A stretch of 64,000 nucleotides of DNA from Bacillus sp. SD088 (GCF_017355205.1 NZ_JADIJK010000002.1:1-64000), one strand, 5' to 3'; counted from the stretch's first letter, positions 8,657-17,898 are shown. The notes: a model not told the origin generated them from the sequence alone. Translations and numbers: made by a program.

Positions 8657-9388
8657 TTAACGAGCAATAAGCAAATAAACCCCTGTAAATAACAAAATAA
8701 TATAGGTAAAAATCCGAAAATAGCGTTGGTTGATCCAACGGTATAAAATTTGCCCAAAAAACAGGCCTATAAATACAAGCGGTAAAGCTCCAACACTTGA
8801 AATCCAGACTGTTTGATTTGTGCCAACAAATATCACCTGAATTAGTAAACTAATGAGATAGATAAAGAGATAAAAAGCTAAGGTTGTCCCCCTTAATTTT
8901 TCTTTCTCTGTATCCGTTCCCGAGAAATAGAGTAAAAGAGGCGGACCAGGCATGCCAATACTCGTTGTTAACACCCCCGATAAACCGCCTGCTATAAAAT
9001 CTCTCGGTTTTGTCCGTGCAATGCGAAGATTCATAACCAAAAGCAAAGTTAAAAGTAAAATAATGACACTTACTCCCAACTTTAACCGGGGAATATCCAC
9101 AAATAAAAAGATAAGTAATCCTACAGGGAGCCCTACAATACTGCCGATTACAAATCTTTTTACAATTTGAAAATCGATATCCTTTCGAATCTTTCTAATT
9201 AATGCACAAGAAATGATAAGCGATAAAATTAAATTAATTTGGATAGCTTCCATAGGAGAATAGAGCAAGAGTAAGAATGGTGTAGCCAAAACGGAAAATC
9301 CAAAACCCGTACTTGTTTGCAAAATAGAAGCAAATAAAATAATGATTACAAAGAGAAATATATCCAAAAAAACACCTATTTTCTTCAT
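8657..9388 (-). CDS. TauE/SafE family permease
   Basis: A 243-residue membrane protein with seven or eight helices and the internal two-fold organisation of TauE/SafE (UPF0721) transporters. Family signatures include TSTGFGFSVLATP near residue 25 and SIGMPGPPLLLY in the second half. The family exports sulfite, sulfoacetate or related organic anions; the substrate here is not evident. It is separated from the downstream GNAT gene by about 30 bp, so the two may be co-transcribed. Confidence 0.82.
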   Translation of the reverse strand: MKKIGVFLDIFLFVIIILFASILQTSTGFGFSVLATPFLLLLYSPMEAIQINLILSLIISCALIRKIRKDIDFQIVKRFVIGSIVGLPVGLLIFLFVDIPRLKLGVSVIILLLTLLLVMNLRIARTKPRDFIAGGLSGVLTTSIGMPGPPLLLYFSGTDTEKEKLRGTTLAFYLFIYLISLLIQVIFVGTNQTVWISSVGALPLVFIGLFFGQILYRWINQRYFRIFTYIILLFTGVYLLIAR

Positions 9389-9504
9389 CTGATCCTTCCT
9401 ATTTTAGCATAGTGGGAAAGGGGGTTAAATGTAAAGGTCCAGAATTTTTAAAAGGAAAATCAGATACGTAGAAGCAACCAAGTTTCCTCTTAAAAAAGCA
9501 AAAG

Positions 9505-9545
9505 AAAAAGGTCCTAATCTTACTGGATAAGACCCTTCTCTTCTG
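9505..9545 (-). terminator. Terminator of the methyltransferase gene
   Basis: On the - strand, AAGGGTCTTA and TAAGATTAGGACCTT form a stem followed by TTTCTTTTGCTTTTTT just after the stop at 9552. Confidence 0.65.
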
Positions 9546-9551
9546 CTAATA

Positions 9552-10154
9552 CTAGACCCGATAAATTAGAAATCGCTCGTTCTTATTCTGTTCATACCAA
9601 TCTACCACTTGTATTTCTTTCAACATTTCAAAGGGAGTATGAGTCTCCAAAAATTCAAGATAATCTAAGGACGGATAATATAGAATGAGATCAACAGAAC
9701 GCGGATGTTGTTTCACCGACGTTAGGATCTGACCAACAACTTTTTTAAAAATATGAACAGCAAATGGATTAAAAAAGTAAAAGCAATGATCCCGGGAGTG
9801 CACCTGATACTTTTCCGCAGGGCAACATGTAAATTGAATATGATCAAGTGCCCCTTTAGTTCTCTCCCGATAACGGCCTAGATTAGCCTCTGCTTCATCA
9901 CAACGCTTCTTACTCACCTCTATCCCCGTCCCCGACAGCCCAAAACGATGATGGAGATAAAATAAAAGGCGACCCTTCCCACAACCATAATCAACAAGAT
10001 AAATCATCCTGCTTGATTCATATTCACGAAAAAGCGTATCTAGCGCCTGATAAGGGGTAGCTTCATAGGGATGATATTGCGCCAAATGAAGCGGCCAATC
10101 CTGTGTACCAGTCGTCTCAATACCAAGCAGATGATCATATTCATGTTCATTCAC
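9552..10154 (-). CDS. Class I SAM-dependent methyltransferase
   Basis: A 200-residue protein with a Rossmann-type methyltransferase fold. Motif I is VDYGCGKGRLLFYL at about residues 53-66, followed by an acidic residue ending strand 2 (GTGIEVSKKRC). The FFNPF segment resembles the motif IV region of small-molecule methyltransferases. The substrate is unknown. It is monocistronic, ending at an intrinsic terminator. Confidence 0.75.
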   Translation of the reverse strand: MNEHEYDHLLGIETTGTQDWPLHLAQYHPYEATPYQALDTLFREYESSRMIYLVDYGCGKGRLLFYLHHRFGLSGTGIEVSKKRCDEAEANLGRYRERTKGALDHIQFTCCPAEKYQVHSRDHCFYFFNPFAVHIFKKVVGQILTSVKQHPRSVDLILYYPSLDYLEFLETHTPFEMLKEIQVVDWYEQNKNERFLIYRV

Positions 10155-10289
10155 ACAAAAAACTCCTCATTATTTTTTAGGAAATATACGCTCCCGCACT
10201 CCACTATATTGGACATGAATGCGATTTTCAGGCTTAATATCCACTATATAGAGAATGATTAAAAAAACCATTCAAGCGGCTTCATCAGC

Positions 10290-10450
10290 AAATAAAGTGA
10301 ACCTTCAATCAGTGGGGGGTTCTTTCATCCCCACTAATTGTTAGTTGAACCAATCGGGCTTTTACGGGCAGTGTATCCTCCACCTATGCTCCTCCGTATT
10401 CTTTAAAGCCTTGAGGTGGGGGTATTACTGCCCGTTAATGCGGGATAAAC
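10290..10450. repeat. Dispersed two-hairpin repeat, copy A
   Basis: A 160-bp element with two hairpins. The first pairs CAGTGGGGGG with CCCCACTAATTG. The second pairs ACGGGCAGTGTATCCTCCACC with GGTGGGGGTATTACTGCCCGT. It begins AATAAAGTGAACC and ends GCGGGATAAAC. Near-identical or partial copies lie at 31638-32072, 35300-35373, 52432-52591 and about 20031-20058. The right end overlaps the 3' end of the DUF6688 gene. Confidence 0.8.
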
Positions 10451-11245
10451 GAGATCAGCCGACCATTTTGTCCGAATATGCTTACTAATAGGATAGCCAT
10501 AATGATCATACATACGGCGAATAGGCTTATGAACTTTCGGCATATATTCCTCTAGCAAATGTTCAAATGCATTCGCAATTAACAATTGGCGGTTCACTAC
10601 TATTCTCGATCCATGACGAATCCCCACGCGAATGGGCTTCACCAAGCTTGCATGCCCCGTCACGGAAACCGTACATAAATAATGGCCATCTCCCGGTACC
10701 ATTTCCGGAGGGGGAGCAGGAATCTGAGAAAGTCGAAAACTGCTTGTCTCCAAAAAGGCTTGGATAGAACTATCTGGACGTTGTCCCAATAGCACTAAAA
10801 CAAGTTGAATCACCAAAAATACCGGAAAGAGAAAAAGAGCCCATAATCGAGGGATCTTTTGGTAATGATTAGTAATACGAAAAAGAAAAGCTATAAAAGC
10901 ATTGGGATGTTCAATCCCTTGTTCTTCTTGAACTATTATGAAAGATTGCATTGACTCATTCAGTTTTGCAATGTAGAGGAAACTTAATGATCCCAAGCCA
11001 ATTTGCAGCAAAATAATCCCTAGTGATTCAATTAGATTTGTATATAAAAATCCAGTATGCAGCAAATATACAATCGTAAATAAGATCAATATAAGTAACA
11101 AGACACATTGAATCGTATATAAAATAGGAGAAAGATTAACCTTCTTAGTATTTAACAACCAATAAGCGATCATGCTCAAACATAGGAAGATAAATAAGGT
11201 AAAGACATGATGCCCAGAAAGGGAGGCATATCCGTTCAAGGACAT
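10403..11245 (-). CDS. DUF6688-like membrane protein
   Basis: A 280-residue protein with about five membrane helices in the first 160 residues and a soluble C-terminal domain (Pro-rich linker IPAPPPEMVPGDGHY, then a compact conserved-looking region ending IRTKWSADLVYP). It resembles the DUF6688 family; function unknown. It follows a 77-residue membrane protein by about 20 bp, so they form an operon. The last dozen or so codons (roughly PALTGSNTPTSRL) and the stop fall inside dispersed repeat copy A, so this terminus was probably supplied by repeat insertion. Confidence 0.7.
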   Translation of the reverse strand: MSLNGYASLSGHHVFTLFIFLCLSMIAYWLLNTKKVNLSPILYTIQCVLLLILILFTIVYLLHTGFLYTNLIESLGIILLQIGLGSLSFLYIAKLNESMQSFIIVQEEQGIEHPNAFIAFLFRITNHYQKIPRLWALFLFPVFLVIQLVLVLLGQRPDSSIQAFLETSSFRLSQIPAPPPEMVPGDGHYLCTVSVTGHASLVKPIRVGIRHGSRIVVNRQLLIANAFEHLLEEYMPKVHKPIRRMYDHYGYPISKHIRTKWSADLVYPALTGSNTPTSRL

Positions 11246-11265
11246 GCCATTTTATTCATATACCT

Positions 11266-11499
11266 TTAAGGGTTCTCCACCTGCATACCGTGACTATCGA
11301 AGAAAAGACCTAAGGCCAAAATGCAAAAGATGCCCAGAAAACTTAATCCTTCTAATCTTCTGGCTCTAACCTTCTTGTTTTCACTCATCTTAGCGAATGA
11401 TCTCGGGAAAAAACTATAAACCATTTTGGTACATGCATAGACCGGTATGGCGATAACACCTAAAATGAAAATCCAGATAAGAATAAATACCAACCCCAA
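11266..11499 (-). CDS. Small membrane protein upstream of the DUF6688-like gene
   Basis: A 77-residue protein with two predicted helices (about 4-26 and 53-68) separated by a basic loop (KMSENKKVRARR). It is not recognised as a named family. The close spacing to the following membrane-protein gene suggests joint expression and perhaps a complex. Confidence 0.6.
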   Translation of the reverse strand: MGLVFILIWIFILGVIAIPVYACTKMVYSFFPRSFAKMSENKKVRARRLEGLSFLGIFCILALGLFFDSHGMQVENP

Positions 11500-11550
11500 T
11501 GTCTTTTTTAGATTTAAATTGCAGAAAAACTTCTAAAATGAATAGACATT

Positions 11551-12534
11551 TCACATAATCCTTGTGATAAACATCGTGGCAATGCCAAAGTAAATAAGCA
11601 AGGATAGAATGTCATTAATCGTCGTAATTAGCGGCCCAGAGGCAACAGCTGGATCTGCTTTACACTTATAAAGAATAAGCGGGATAATCGTTCCAGCAAG
11701 TGTCCCGATAATCAGCGTAGCCAAGAGCGAGATACCAACAACAAATCCAAGCATCAAGCTTCCTCTCCATACATAGGCGACAATCGCAATGATAATCGCG
11801 CAAGTAAGTCCAATAATAATTCCGACCAGTAATTCTCTCCATAAAAGCTTAGTAGCCTTTTTCAAATCGAGTTTTTCTGATACAAGTCCACGAACGACAA
11901 CAGCAAGTGATTGTGTGCCAGTATTTCCGGTCATTCCCGCAATCATTGGCATGAAAAAGGCAAGGGCGACCACTTTTTCTAATGTTTCTTCAAAACTTTC
12001 AATGATTCCCCCAGAAATTAGTCCAATGAATAATAATAAGATGAGCCACGGTAACCTTTTACCAGCTGCTACGATCGGACGGGTTTGAAAATCAATTTCC
12101 TTGCCAGATGCTGTAAGCTTCCCAATATCTTCATCTGCCTCCTGATGAATAACATCAATGATATCTTCTACATGAATAATCCCCATCAATTGTTTCCATT
12201 TATTAACAACGGGAATCGAAACAAGATCTTTATCTCGGAAAACTTTGGCTGCTTCTTCTTGGTCCAAATCTGCTGGAAAATAAACAAGATTCTTTTTCAT
12301 AATATCCGCAAGTCCCTCTGTATTGTTTGCGGCTAATAATTCACGTACCGATAATACCCCTGTTAACTGTTGATCGGCATCAATCATATAGACATAATGA
12401 ATATTTCTTTTTCCTTGTACTTGTTCTCTTAAATGAAGAATAGCTTGCTCTACTGTACAGGATTCTTGTAAAGCAACGTATCCTTGTTTCATTAATATTC
12501 CCGTTGTTTCGTGTTCATAAATGCTGTGATTCAT
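11551..12534 (-). CDS. MgtE-type magnesium transporter lacking the N domain
   Basis: A 327-residue MgtE homologue. It begins with the segment that normally links the N domain to the CBS pair (ETTGILM), followed by two CBS motifs (about 14-135) and five membrane helices (about 158-325). Channel-core motifs GNTGTQS and TTINDILSLLIYF are intact, including the Asp that corresponds to the selectivity-filter region. Usual MgtE proteins are about 450 residues with an N-terminal superhelical Mg-sensing domain of about 130 residues; that domain is absent, with no upstream fragment. AGAAGGAGG precedes the ATG. An M-box leader lies upstream, so low magnesium should raise expression. Confidence 0.85.
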   Translation of the reverse strand: MNHSIYEHETTGILMKQGYVALQESCTVEQAILHLREQVQGKRNIHYVYMIDADQQLTGVLSVRELLAANNTEGLADIMKKNLVYFPADLDQEEAAKVFRDKDLVSIPVVNKWKQLMGIIHVEDIIDVIHQEADEDIGKLTASGKEIDFQTRPIVAAGKRLPWLILLLFIGLISGGIIESFEETLEKVVALAFFMPMIAGMTGNTGTQSLAVVVRGLVSEKLDLKKATKLLWRELLVGIIIGLTCAIIIAIVAYVWRGSLMLGFVVGISLLATLIIGTLAGTIIPLILYKCKADPAVASGPLITTINDILSLLIYFGIATMFITRIM

Positions 12535-12679
12535 GTTGAGAACCTCCTTCTAAAGATGATCTCCCCAAGGTGAGGGGATGTTGTTTTTATTTATTACGCA
12601 TATACTCCCGGGGGGTTCAGCCATTCCCACCACCTCCATTCATCTTAGAAACGAAATCCTCACAAGCGCTTTTTACCCT

Positions 12680-12720
12680 AAAAAACGAAAAAACACCCCT
12701 CTACAAAGAAGGATGTTCAA
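12680..12720 (-). terminator. Intrinsic terminator in the mgtE leader
   Basis: On the - strand a 10-bp stem (AACATCCTTC with GAGGGGTGTT) is followed by TTTTCGTTTTTT. It sits between the M-box aptamer and the mgtE start and is the best candidate for the riboswitch-controlled terminator. A smaller hairpin with a T-run (AAGCGA-TCGCTT at about 12762-12776) lies closer to the aptamer and is an alternative. Confidence 0.65.
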
Positions 12721-12789
12721 CATTCAGACCTGCACAATGCAGGTTACTCAAGCACCGCAAAAAAGCGAATTTCGCTTGAGTTCACTTAT

Positions 12790-12955
12790 AGTGAATAAAC
12801 CTCCTTCGCAGAGCTTTAGCACTATGTGGCATAGGATTATAATCCAGCTACATTAAGAACCACCTTAAGTCGATGGTTCCTGTTGACCCATTGGAGTCTT
12901 TCGACATTTCTGGGCAGCAGCGTTTCTCCACATAGGAGCCTCACCTAGCGAGGAA
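12790..12955 (-). ncRNA. M-box (ykoK) magnesium riboswitch
   Basis: Read on the - strand the leader holds the conserved M-box blocks in order: GGTGAGGCTCCTATGTGGAG, ACGCTGCTGCCCAGAAATGTC, AAGACTCCAATGGGTCAAC, CATCGACTTAAGGTGG, AATGTAGCTGG, CCTATGCCACATAGTGCTAA and AGCTCTGCGAAGG. These match the B. subtilis mgtE leader closely. The RNA binds Mg2+ and terminates transcription when it is abundant. It lies about 260 nt upstream of the mgtE-type gene on the same strand. Each block was read directly; boundaries are approximate. Confidence 0.93.
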
Positions 12956-13098
12956 TTCGTATATGATTATCTTTATCTAGTCTAATAGCCATAGGTCAGA
13001 TTGTCAAATCTCTTAATAAACATCATTACATAAAAAAGGCAAGAGAGAGGCAACCCCATCTCTCTTGCTATTAAATGTCATTCTCTAAAATATACTGA

Positions 13099-14511
13099 TT
13101 ACACTTCAGCAGCTCTTGAGGATGCTGCCGGTTGCTCCTTCTCCGTCATTGTATAACCAGTAATCCCATAAAACAGTGACACGATTGGAGTAATCATCGC
13201 TAAGAAACAGAAAGGGATGTACACGAGCGGCGACACCCCCAGGGCTGTAGCTGTAAATAAACCACTTGCTGTCCACGGTGGCAAAGCACAGCTTTGAGTT
13301 GCCGTATCCTCAATAATTCTGGATAAATTTTCTGGCCGTAAATTAAACTTATCATAAAGCGGCTTCATCAAGGTTCCCGTTATAACAGCGGAGAAAGAGA
13401 AGGCCCCACCTAAACCTAATGTAAAGTAGGCTACTATAATAGTGACAAATACTAACATGCCACGACTCTTAATTTTACTTACAAAGGATTGGAGAATCGT
13501 TTTTAGTATGCCGGATGATTGTAAGAGTCCTCCCAAACCGAGAGCGAATAGGAATAAAGCAATTAAACTAAGCATACTTTCAAGACCGCCTCTTTGTAGT
13601 AAGGAATCGACCGTTTCAATACCTGACTCCACATAAAAACCACTGTAAAATATATCTAGAATCTCCCTTATGCTCACTCCCTGGACGAAGACCGCAACCA
13701 CTCCACCAGCAATTGCTCCAATAAAAATAGAGGAAATAGCCGGTTGTTTTGTCACCAATAAAGTAAATACAATCGCTACAGGGACAAATGGCCAAATACC
13801 AAGTTGGAAATGTTCTGACAAATAGATTGTGAGGCTATTTACATCCGCTGAGTTAATCGTCTGAGCATCGTATTTCAATCCCACGATTGTGAAAATAACC
13901 GCCGTGATGATATAAGCAGGAACAGTCGTCCACATCATATGCTTGATATGTGTGATTAACTCTGCACCTACCACAGCAGGAGATAGGTTTGTGCTATCAG
14001 ATAAAGGCGACATTTTATCACCAAAATAAGCACCACTGATTATCGCTCCGGCCGTTATTCCAACTGGAATTCCTAAACTATGACCGACTCCCATCATCGC
14101 AACACCTGCTGTTCCTAATGTAGTCCAAGAGGAACCTGTTGCAATCGAAACTATAGAACAAAGTAAAAGGGTGGTTACTAAGAAGAACTGTGGGGATACA
14201 GCATGGATACCATAATAGATTAAAGCAGGGACAGTACCTGAAGCAATCCATGATCCAATTAAAACACCAACCGCAAGTAAGATCATACAGGGCTGTAGCG
14301 CTTTTAACATGGATGTAAATATTTGCTGTTCTACCTCTTTATAAGAATACCCTAATTTCATGATAAAAGGGATAAGAATTAGCATAGTAGAAAAGACCAT
14401 AAACTGAATGGCTGCACCAAAAGCGAGCATTCCCACTGCAATAATCCCTATGACCATGATTAAGATCATCAGAGAATAGCCTAAAGACGGTTCTTTTATT
14501 TTTTGATTCAT
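13099..14511 (-). CDS. nhaC: NhaC-family Na+/H+ antiporter
   Basis: A 470-residue protein with about eleven membrane helices. NhaC-type signatures are ATGSSWTTLGTAGVAMMG, YFGDKMSPLSDSTNLSPA and DTATQSCALPPWTASGLF. It belongs to the NhaC branch (PF03553) that exchanges Na+, or dicarboxylic metabolites such as malate/lactate (MleN), for protons. Many alkaliphilic and halotolerant Bacillaceae carry several copies, so the exact substrate is uncertain. It is monocistronic with a Gly/Ala-rich ribosome binding region AAGGAGTTG. Confidence 0.85.
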   Translation of the reverse strand: MNQKIKEPSLGYSLMILIMVIGIIAVGMLAFGAAIQFMVFSTMLILIPFIMKLGYSYKEVEQQIFTSMLKALQPCMILLAVGVLIGSWIASGTVPALIYYGIHAVSPQFFLVTTLLLCSIVSIATGSSWTTLGTAGVAMMGVGHSLGIPVGITAGAIISGAYFGDKMSPLSDSTNLSPAVVGAELITHIKHMMWTTVPAYIITAVIFTIVGLKYDAQTINSADVNSLTIYLSEHFQLGIWPFVPVAIVFTLLVTKQPAISSIFIGAIAGGVVAVFVQGVSIREILDIFYSGFYVESGIETVDSLLQRGGLESMLSLIALFLFALGLGGLLQSSGILKTILQSFVSKIKSRGMLVFVTIIVAYFTLGLGGAFSFSAVITGTLMKPLYDKFNLRPENLSRIIEDTATQSCALPPWTASGLFTATALGVSPLVYIPFCFLAMITPIVSLFYGITGYTMTEKEQPAASSRAAEV

Positions 14512-14774
14512 CGAAACAACTCCTTAAGAATTTGCCTTTCTCGATGAAACTCCAATCAATCTCTTGCTTACTTAAAAGTATATCGACAAATAAATTAACC
14601 GTAAAATTCGGTAAATTACCACAAATATAGATTAGAGTTGATTTTACAAGCTCAGAAGAAACAACCATACAGATACATACAATTGAGCTGTAAATGCTCT
14701 GTTATCCTCCATAATGCTAAGAAATGGGCTGCAATTGCTCCTGCTAAATAATAAAGAATCTTTAAAAAATAAAG
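14512..14774. other. Intergenic region upstream of nhaC
   Basis: No gene or strong motif is seen. The sequence is AT-rich and should hold the nhaC promoter, but no box pair could be fixed with confidence. Confidence 0.4.
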
Positions 14775-14822
14775 ACTCCCCCCATTGTTAACAACCAACA
14801 ATGGAGTGTAGTCTTTTGAAAA
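14775..14822 (-). terminator. Terminator of the DD-carboxypeptidase gene
   Basis: On the - strand, AAGACTACACTCCATTGTT pairs with AACAATGGGGGGAGTCTT, followed by TATTTTTTA, about 30 bp after the stop codon. Confidence 0.8.
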
Positions 14823-14850
14823 TGATTTTCTTTTGCTTTAAATAAAAGAA

Positions 14851-15822
14851 TTATTGCATCTTTGAAAATGCTGCATCATACAGTTTCGTGGTTTCAATAA
14901 AACGTGCATTTAATGAGTCCGTTCCCATCACAACAGAAATAAGTCTTGTTCCATCTCGTTCCACTGTGCCAATAAAACAATAACCCGCTTCATCAGTAAA
15001 GCCTGTTTTTAATCCATCCACTCCAGCATACTCAAGACTAGATCCTCCTCCAGGGAGCATCAGATTGGTATTTCCATAAGAATCTGAACCAAAGGTCAAT
15101 GTAGGCTTCTCTGCTGTTTGTAGGATTTCAGGATAGTTAATAAGCAAGCGCTGAGCCAAACGGGCAAGATCTTGAGCAGACATCTGATTGTCCTCATTCG
15201 CTTCTCCTGTTGACCGGTATTTCCCTAAGTCACGGTTGTTTAAGCCTGAACTATTTACAAAATGGCTTTGTTCCAATCCTAGTTGCTCAGCCCTTTCGTT
15301 CATAAGTTTCACAAATGCCCCTTCACTTCCCGCTACCGTTTCAGCCAAAGCAATTGCTGCATCATTGGCGGAATGAATGGCCATGGCATCAAATAATTCA
15401 CGAACTGAATAGGTTTGCCCTTGTTGTAAAGAAACCGAAGCCAGTCCTGGTGACGTCGAAATCATCCATACATACTCACTTGGGGTAACAAATTGATCCC
15501 AGCTTATTTCCTGACGCTCAATTGCTTCGAGTACAAGGAGTTCTGTCATGATTTTCGACATGCTTGCTGGAGGTAAGGCAAGATCCTTATTTTTTTCATA
15601 TAATACATGCCCTGTATCCACATCAAGCAACATCGCGGCCTTTGCTTGGATCGCTAACTCTGGTAGTGTGATTCCTTCCGGTAGTGTTTTACTTAAATCA
15701 CTTCTTTCTACGATTGAAAATGGGGTTGAGATTCTGCCTTCTGCTGAGCTATTCTGCTGAAAGAAGAAAAACCCAGTTCCCCCAATAATCAATACACCTA
15801 TCATTATCATAAATCGTTTCAT
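14851..15822 (-). CDS. D-alanyl-D-alanine carboxypeptidase, S11 family
   Basis: A 323-residue penicillin-binding protein of the S11 type, trimming the terminal D-Ala of peptidoglycan stem peptides outside the membrane. The motifs are Ser87-M-S-Lys90, Ser151-A-N153 and Lys272-T-G. An N-terminal hydrophobic segment (about 4-21) acts as a signal peptide or anchor. The chain ends soon after the catalytic domain, so it lacks the C-terminal beta domain and amphipathic anchor found in DacA/DacF (usually 390-440 residues). It is a single gene with its own terminator. Confidence 0.85.
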   Translation of the reverse strand: MKRFMIMIGVLIIGGTGFFFFQQNSSAEGRISTPFSIVERSDLSKTLPEGITLPELAIQAKAAMLLDVDTGHVLYEKNKDLALPPASMSKIMTELLVLEAIERQEISWDQFVTPSEYVWMISTSPGLASVSLQQGQTYSVRELFDAMAIHSANDAAIALAETVAGSEGAFVKLMNERAEQLGLEQSHFVNSSGLNNRDLGKYRSTGEANEDNQMSAQDLARLAQRLLINYPEILQTAEKPTLTFGSDSYGNTNLMLPGGGSSLEYAGVDGLKTGFTDEAGYCFIGTVERDGTRLISVVMGTDSLNARFIETTKLYDAAFSKMQ

Positions 15823-15959
15823 CTATATTCTCCTTGCTGTAGGGTGAATCCTATTTTAATAGAAAAGAAGCCTTATTCGAACATCCCTTTATATTACCAT
15901 CTCTGTTCGCAGAAAAAAAGCACTAGCGCCTGTTTAGCGGATAGTATAGGATGAACAGT

Positions 15960-16180
15960 TCATTACACACCTTCCTATGCACACCTTTTCTGTTTTTCGA
16001 CTTAATTTTGGTGCGTAGAACCCCCTATGAACCGATTTTCTGCTTTTTGGCTTGATTTTAGGTGCATAGAACCTCCTATGAACCATTTTTCCGATTTTTG
16101 ACTTAATTCTAGGTGCATAGAACCCTCTACGCACACTTTTTCTACCTTTTAATTTAATTTTGGGTGCATAGAATCTTTTC
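15960..16180. repeat. 51-bp tandem repeat, about four copies
   Basis: GTGCRTAGAA recurs at 16011, 16062, 16113 and 16164, an exact 51-bp period, with a partial unit before 16011. Because 51 is divisible by three, the - strand stays open as a 94-codon frame with a basic 17-residue repeat (FYAPKIKxK-type). That frame lacks a good ribosome binding site, so I regard it as non-coding. The repeats separate the carboxypeptidase gene from the divergent glycosylhydrolase gene. Confidence 0.8.
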
Positions 16181-16362
16181 AGGAATTCTTTTCTCCACAA
16201 TAAGCCATTCTTAAACAAAGCGACTCTCTACTTTTGTGAAACGCCAAATAAAAATCATATTCATACTACTATTTGTTTTACAAGAGTCATAGATATAGAA
16301 GAGGCTCGATAGGACAAGCATTCTATTATGATGAGCAAACATTTCAGAAGGGTAGGGAGAAA

Positions 16363-17898
16363 ATGACGTACTTAAGATTTATGTTAGTAGGAATTCCTTT
16401 AGGTGTTTTATTGTTCACTAGTTTTAATCCTGTTGTTCAGGCCGCCAATCAGACTCCAAAGCAAGAAATGCGGGCCTCCTGGATTTCAACCGTAACCAAT
16501 ATTGATATGAAGCCAGGAATGTCAAAGGCAGAGTATACGGCATGGGCAAAATCAACGATCCAAACGCTAGAACAGAAAAATTTTAATACTGTTATTTTTC
16601 AAGTAAAGCCGACCTCAGATGCTTTATATCCTTCAAAACTAGCACCCTGGTCTAGCTATATTACTGGAAATAAGCAGGGAACAGACCCAGGGTATGACCC
16701 CTTACAGATTATGCTAGATATTGCTCATGAACATGGGATGGAGTTACACGCATGGATCAATCCTTATCGTGTAACAATGGCAAGTCAAGGTTTGGAAGAT
16801 TTGGCCACTGATAATATCGCGAGCCAGAATCCTGACTGGGTTGTGAAACATGGCGGGCAATATTATTTAGATCCTGGCCTCCCTGATGTTCAAGCTTATT
16901 TAATCGATACGGTAAAGGAATTAGTGACAAGCTATGATGTGGATGCTGTGCATATGGATGATTACTTTTATCCAGGAGTAGATTTTCCCGATCAAGAAAC
17001 GTATGAGGAATACGGGAGTGATTTTGCCGATATTGGAGATTGGCGTAGACATAATGTGAGTCGGCTTGTAGAGGACATCAATCAAAATATTAAAGCGATC
17101 AAGCCTTGGGTTCAGTTTGGTATTTCTCCAACTGGGATTTGGCGGAATCAAGCCGATGACCCGACAGGTAGCGCGACCAACGGCAATGCCCATTACGATC
17201 AATTATTTGCTGATTCCCGACAATGGATCCAAGATGGTTCGATTGATTATATCACTCCGCAAATCTACTGGTCCCGACAGTTAGCTGTTGCCAGTTATTC
17301 AGTTCTATTAGATTGGTGGAGTAAACAGGTAGAAACACAAGCCAAAGTCCATCCTGTGCATCTCTATATTGGAATGGCTGATTATAAAGTCAATAATAAT
17401 TTTGATACTGCTTGGGATAATCCACGCGAACTTCCAGAGCAAATTCTTGATAATCGTGCGAATGGGAGAGCAAAGGGACAAATGCATTTTACATTAAGAG
17501 ACATTTTAAAAAATCCACTTGGCTATTTTGATATTGTGGAGGAAAAGATCTATACAGCAAAAGCTTTGACACCTGCTACCCCTTGGAATGGAAGCAATCA
17601 ACCGAAAAAGCCGATAAATGTTGATGTGGACAAGCAAGGAAACTCTGTTAAAATAATGATCAATAATAAAAAGCGGACAGATGCTAAAAAATATGTTATC
17701 TATCGATTTGAAGGCAATAAGACGGGAGATTATCATAATCCCAAAAATATCGTGGGAATTATCTATGATCAAGAAGGTACAGCAACTTTCATTGATCAGG
17801 ATATTAATCCTGACAAACGATATACCTATGGCGTTACATCGATTTCCCATACAGGTGTAGAAAGTAAAGATGCCAAAGAAAAAAAGACGAAGAAATAA
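16363..17898 (+). CDS. Secreted GHL10/DUF187 glycosylhydrolase (YngK-like)
   Basis: A 511-residue secreted protein. ATG 16363 is chosen over 16273 because AGGGAG lies just before it and it begins a clean signal peptide (cleavage after VVQA, about residue 27). Residues about 40-400 are the GHL10 TIM-barrel domain, with MRASWISTVTNID, HGMELHAWINPYR, VHMDDYFYPG and PQIYWSRQ; the acidic residues at strand ends fit retaining glycosidases. The C-terminal about 90 residues look like a fibronectin type III domain. YngK-type proteins are thought to act on cell-wall or exopolysaccharide glycans; the substrate is unknown. Confidence 0.88.
   Translation: MTYLRFMLVGIPLGVLLFTSFNPVVQAANQTPKQEMRASWISTVTNIDMKPGMSKAEYTAWAKSTIQTLEQKNFNTVIFQVKPTSDALYPSKLAPWSSYITGNKQGTDPGYDPLQIMLDIAHEHGMELHAWINPYRVTMASQGLEDLATDNIASQNPDWVVKHGGQYYLDPGLPDVQAYLIDTVKELVTSYDVDAVHMDDYFYPGVDFPDQETYEEYGSDFADIGDWRRHNVSRLVEDINQNIKAIKPWVQFGISPTGIWRNQADDPTGSATNGNAHYDQLFADSRQWIQDGSIDYITPQIYWSRQLAVASYSVLLDWWSKQVETQAKVHPVHLYIGMADYKVNNNFDTAWDNPRELPEQILDNRANGRAKGQMHFTLRDILKNPLGYFDIVEEKIYTAKALTPATPWNGSNQPKKPINVDVDKQGNSVKIMINNKKRTDAKKYVIYRFEGNKTGDYHNPKNIVGIIYDQEGTATFIDQDINPDKRYTYGVTSISHTGVESKDAKEKKTKK

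Noticed and set aside
12570-12856. Short + strand frames upstream of mgtE
   Set aside because: They are antisense to the M-box leader, lack good start signals and match nothing recognised.
15934-16218. 94-codon - strand frame across the 51-bp tandem repeat
   Set aside because: It starts with TTG without a ribosome binding site, and the frame stays open only because the repeat length is a multiple of three.
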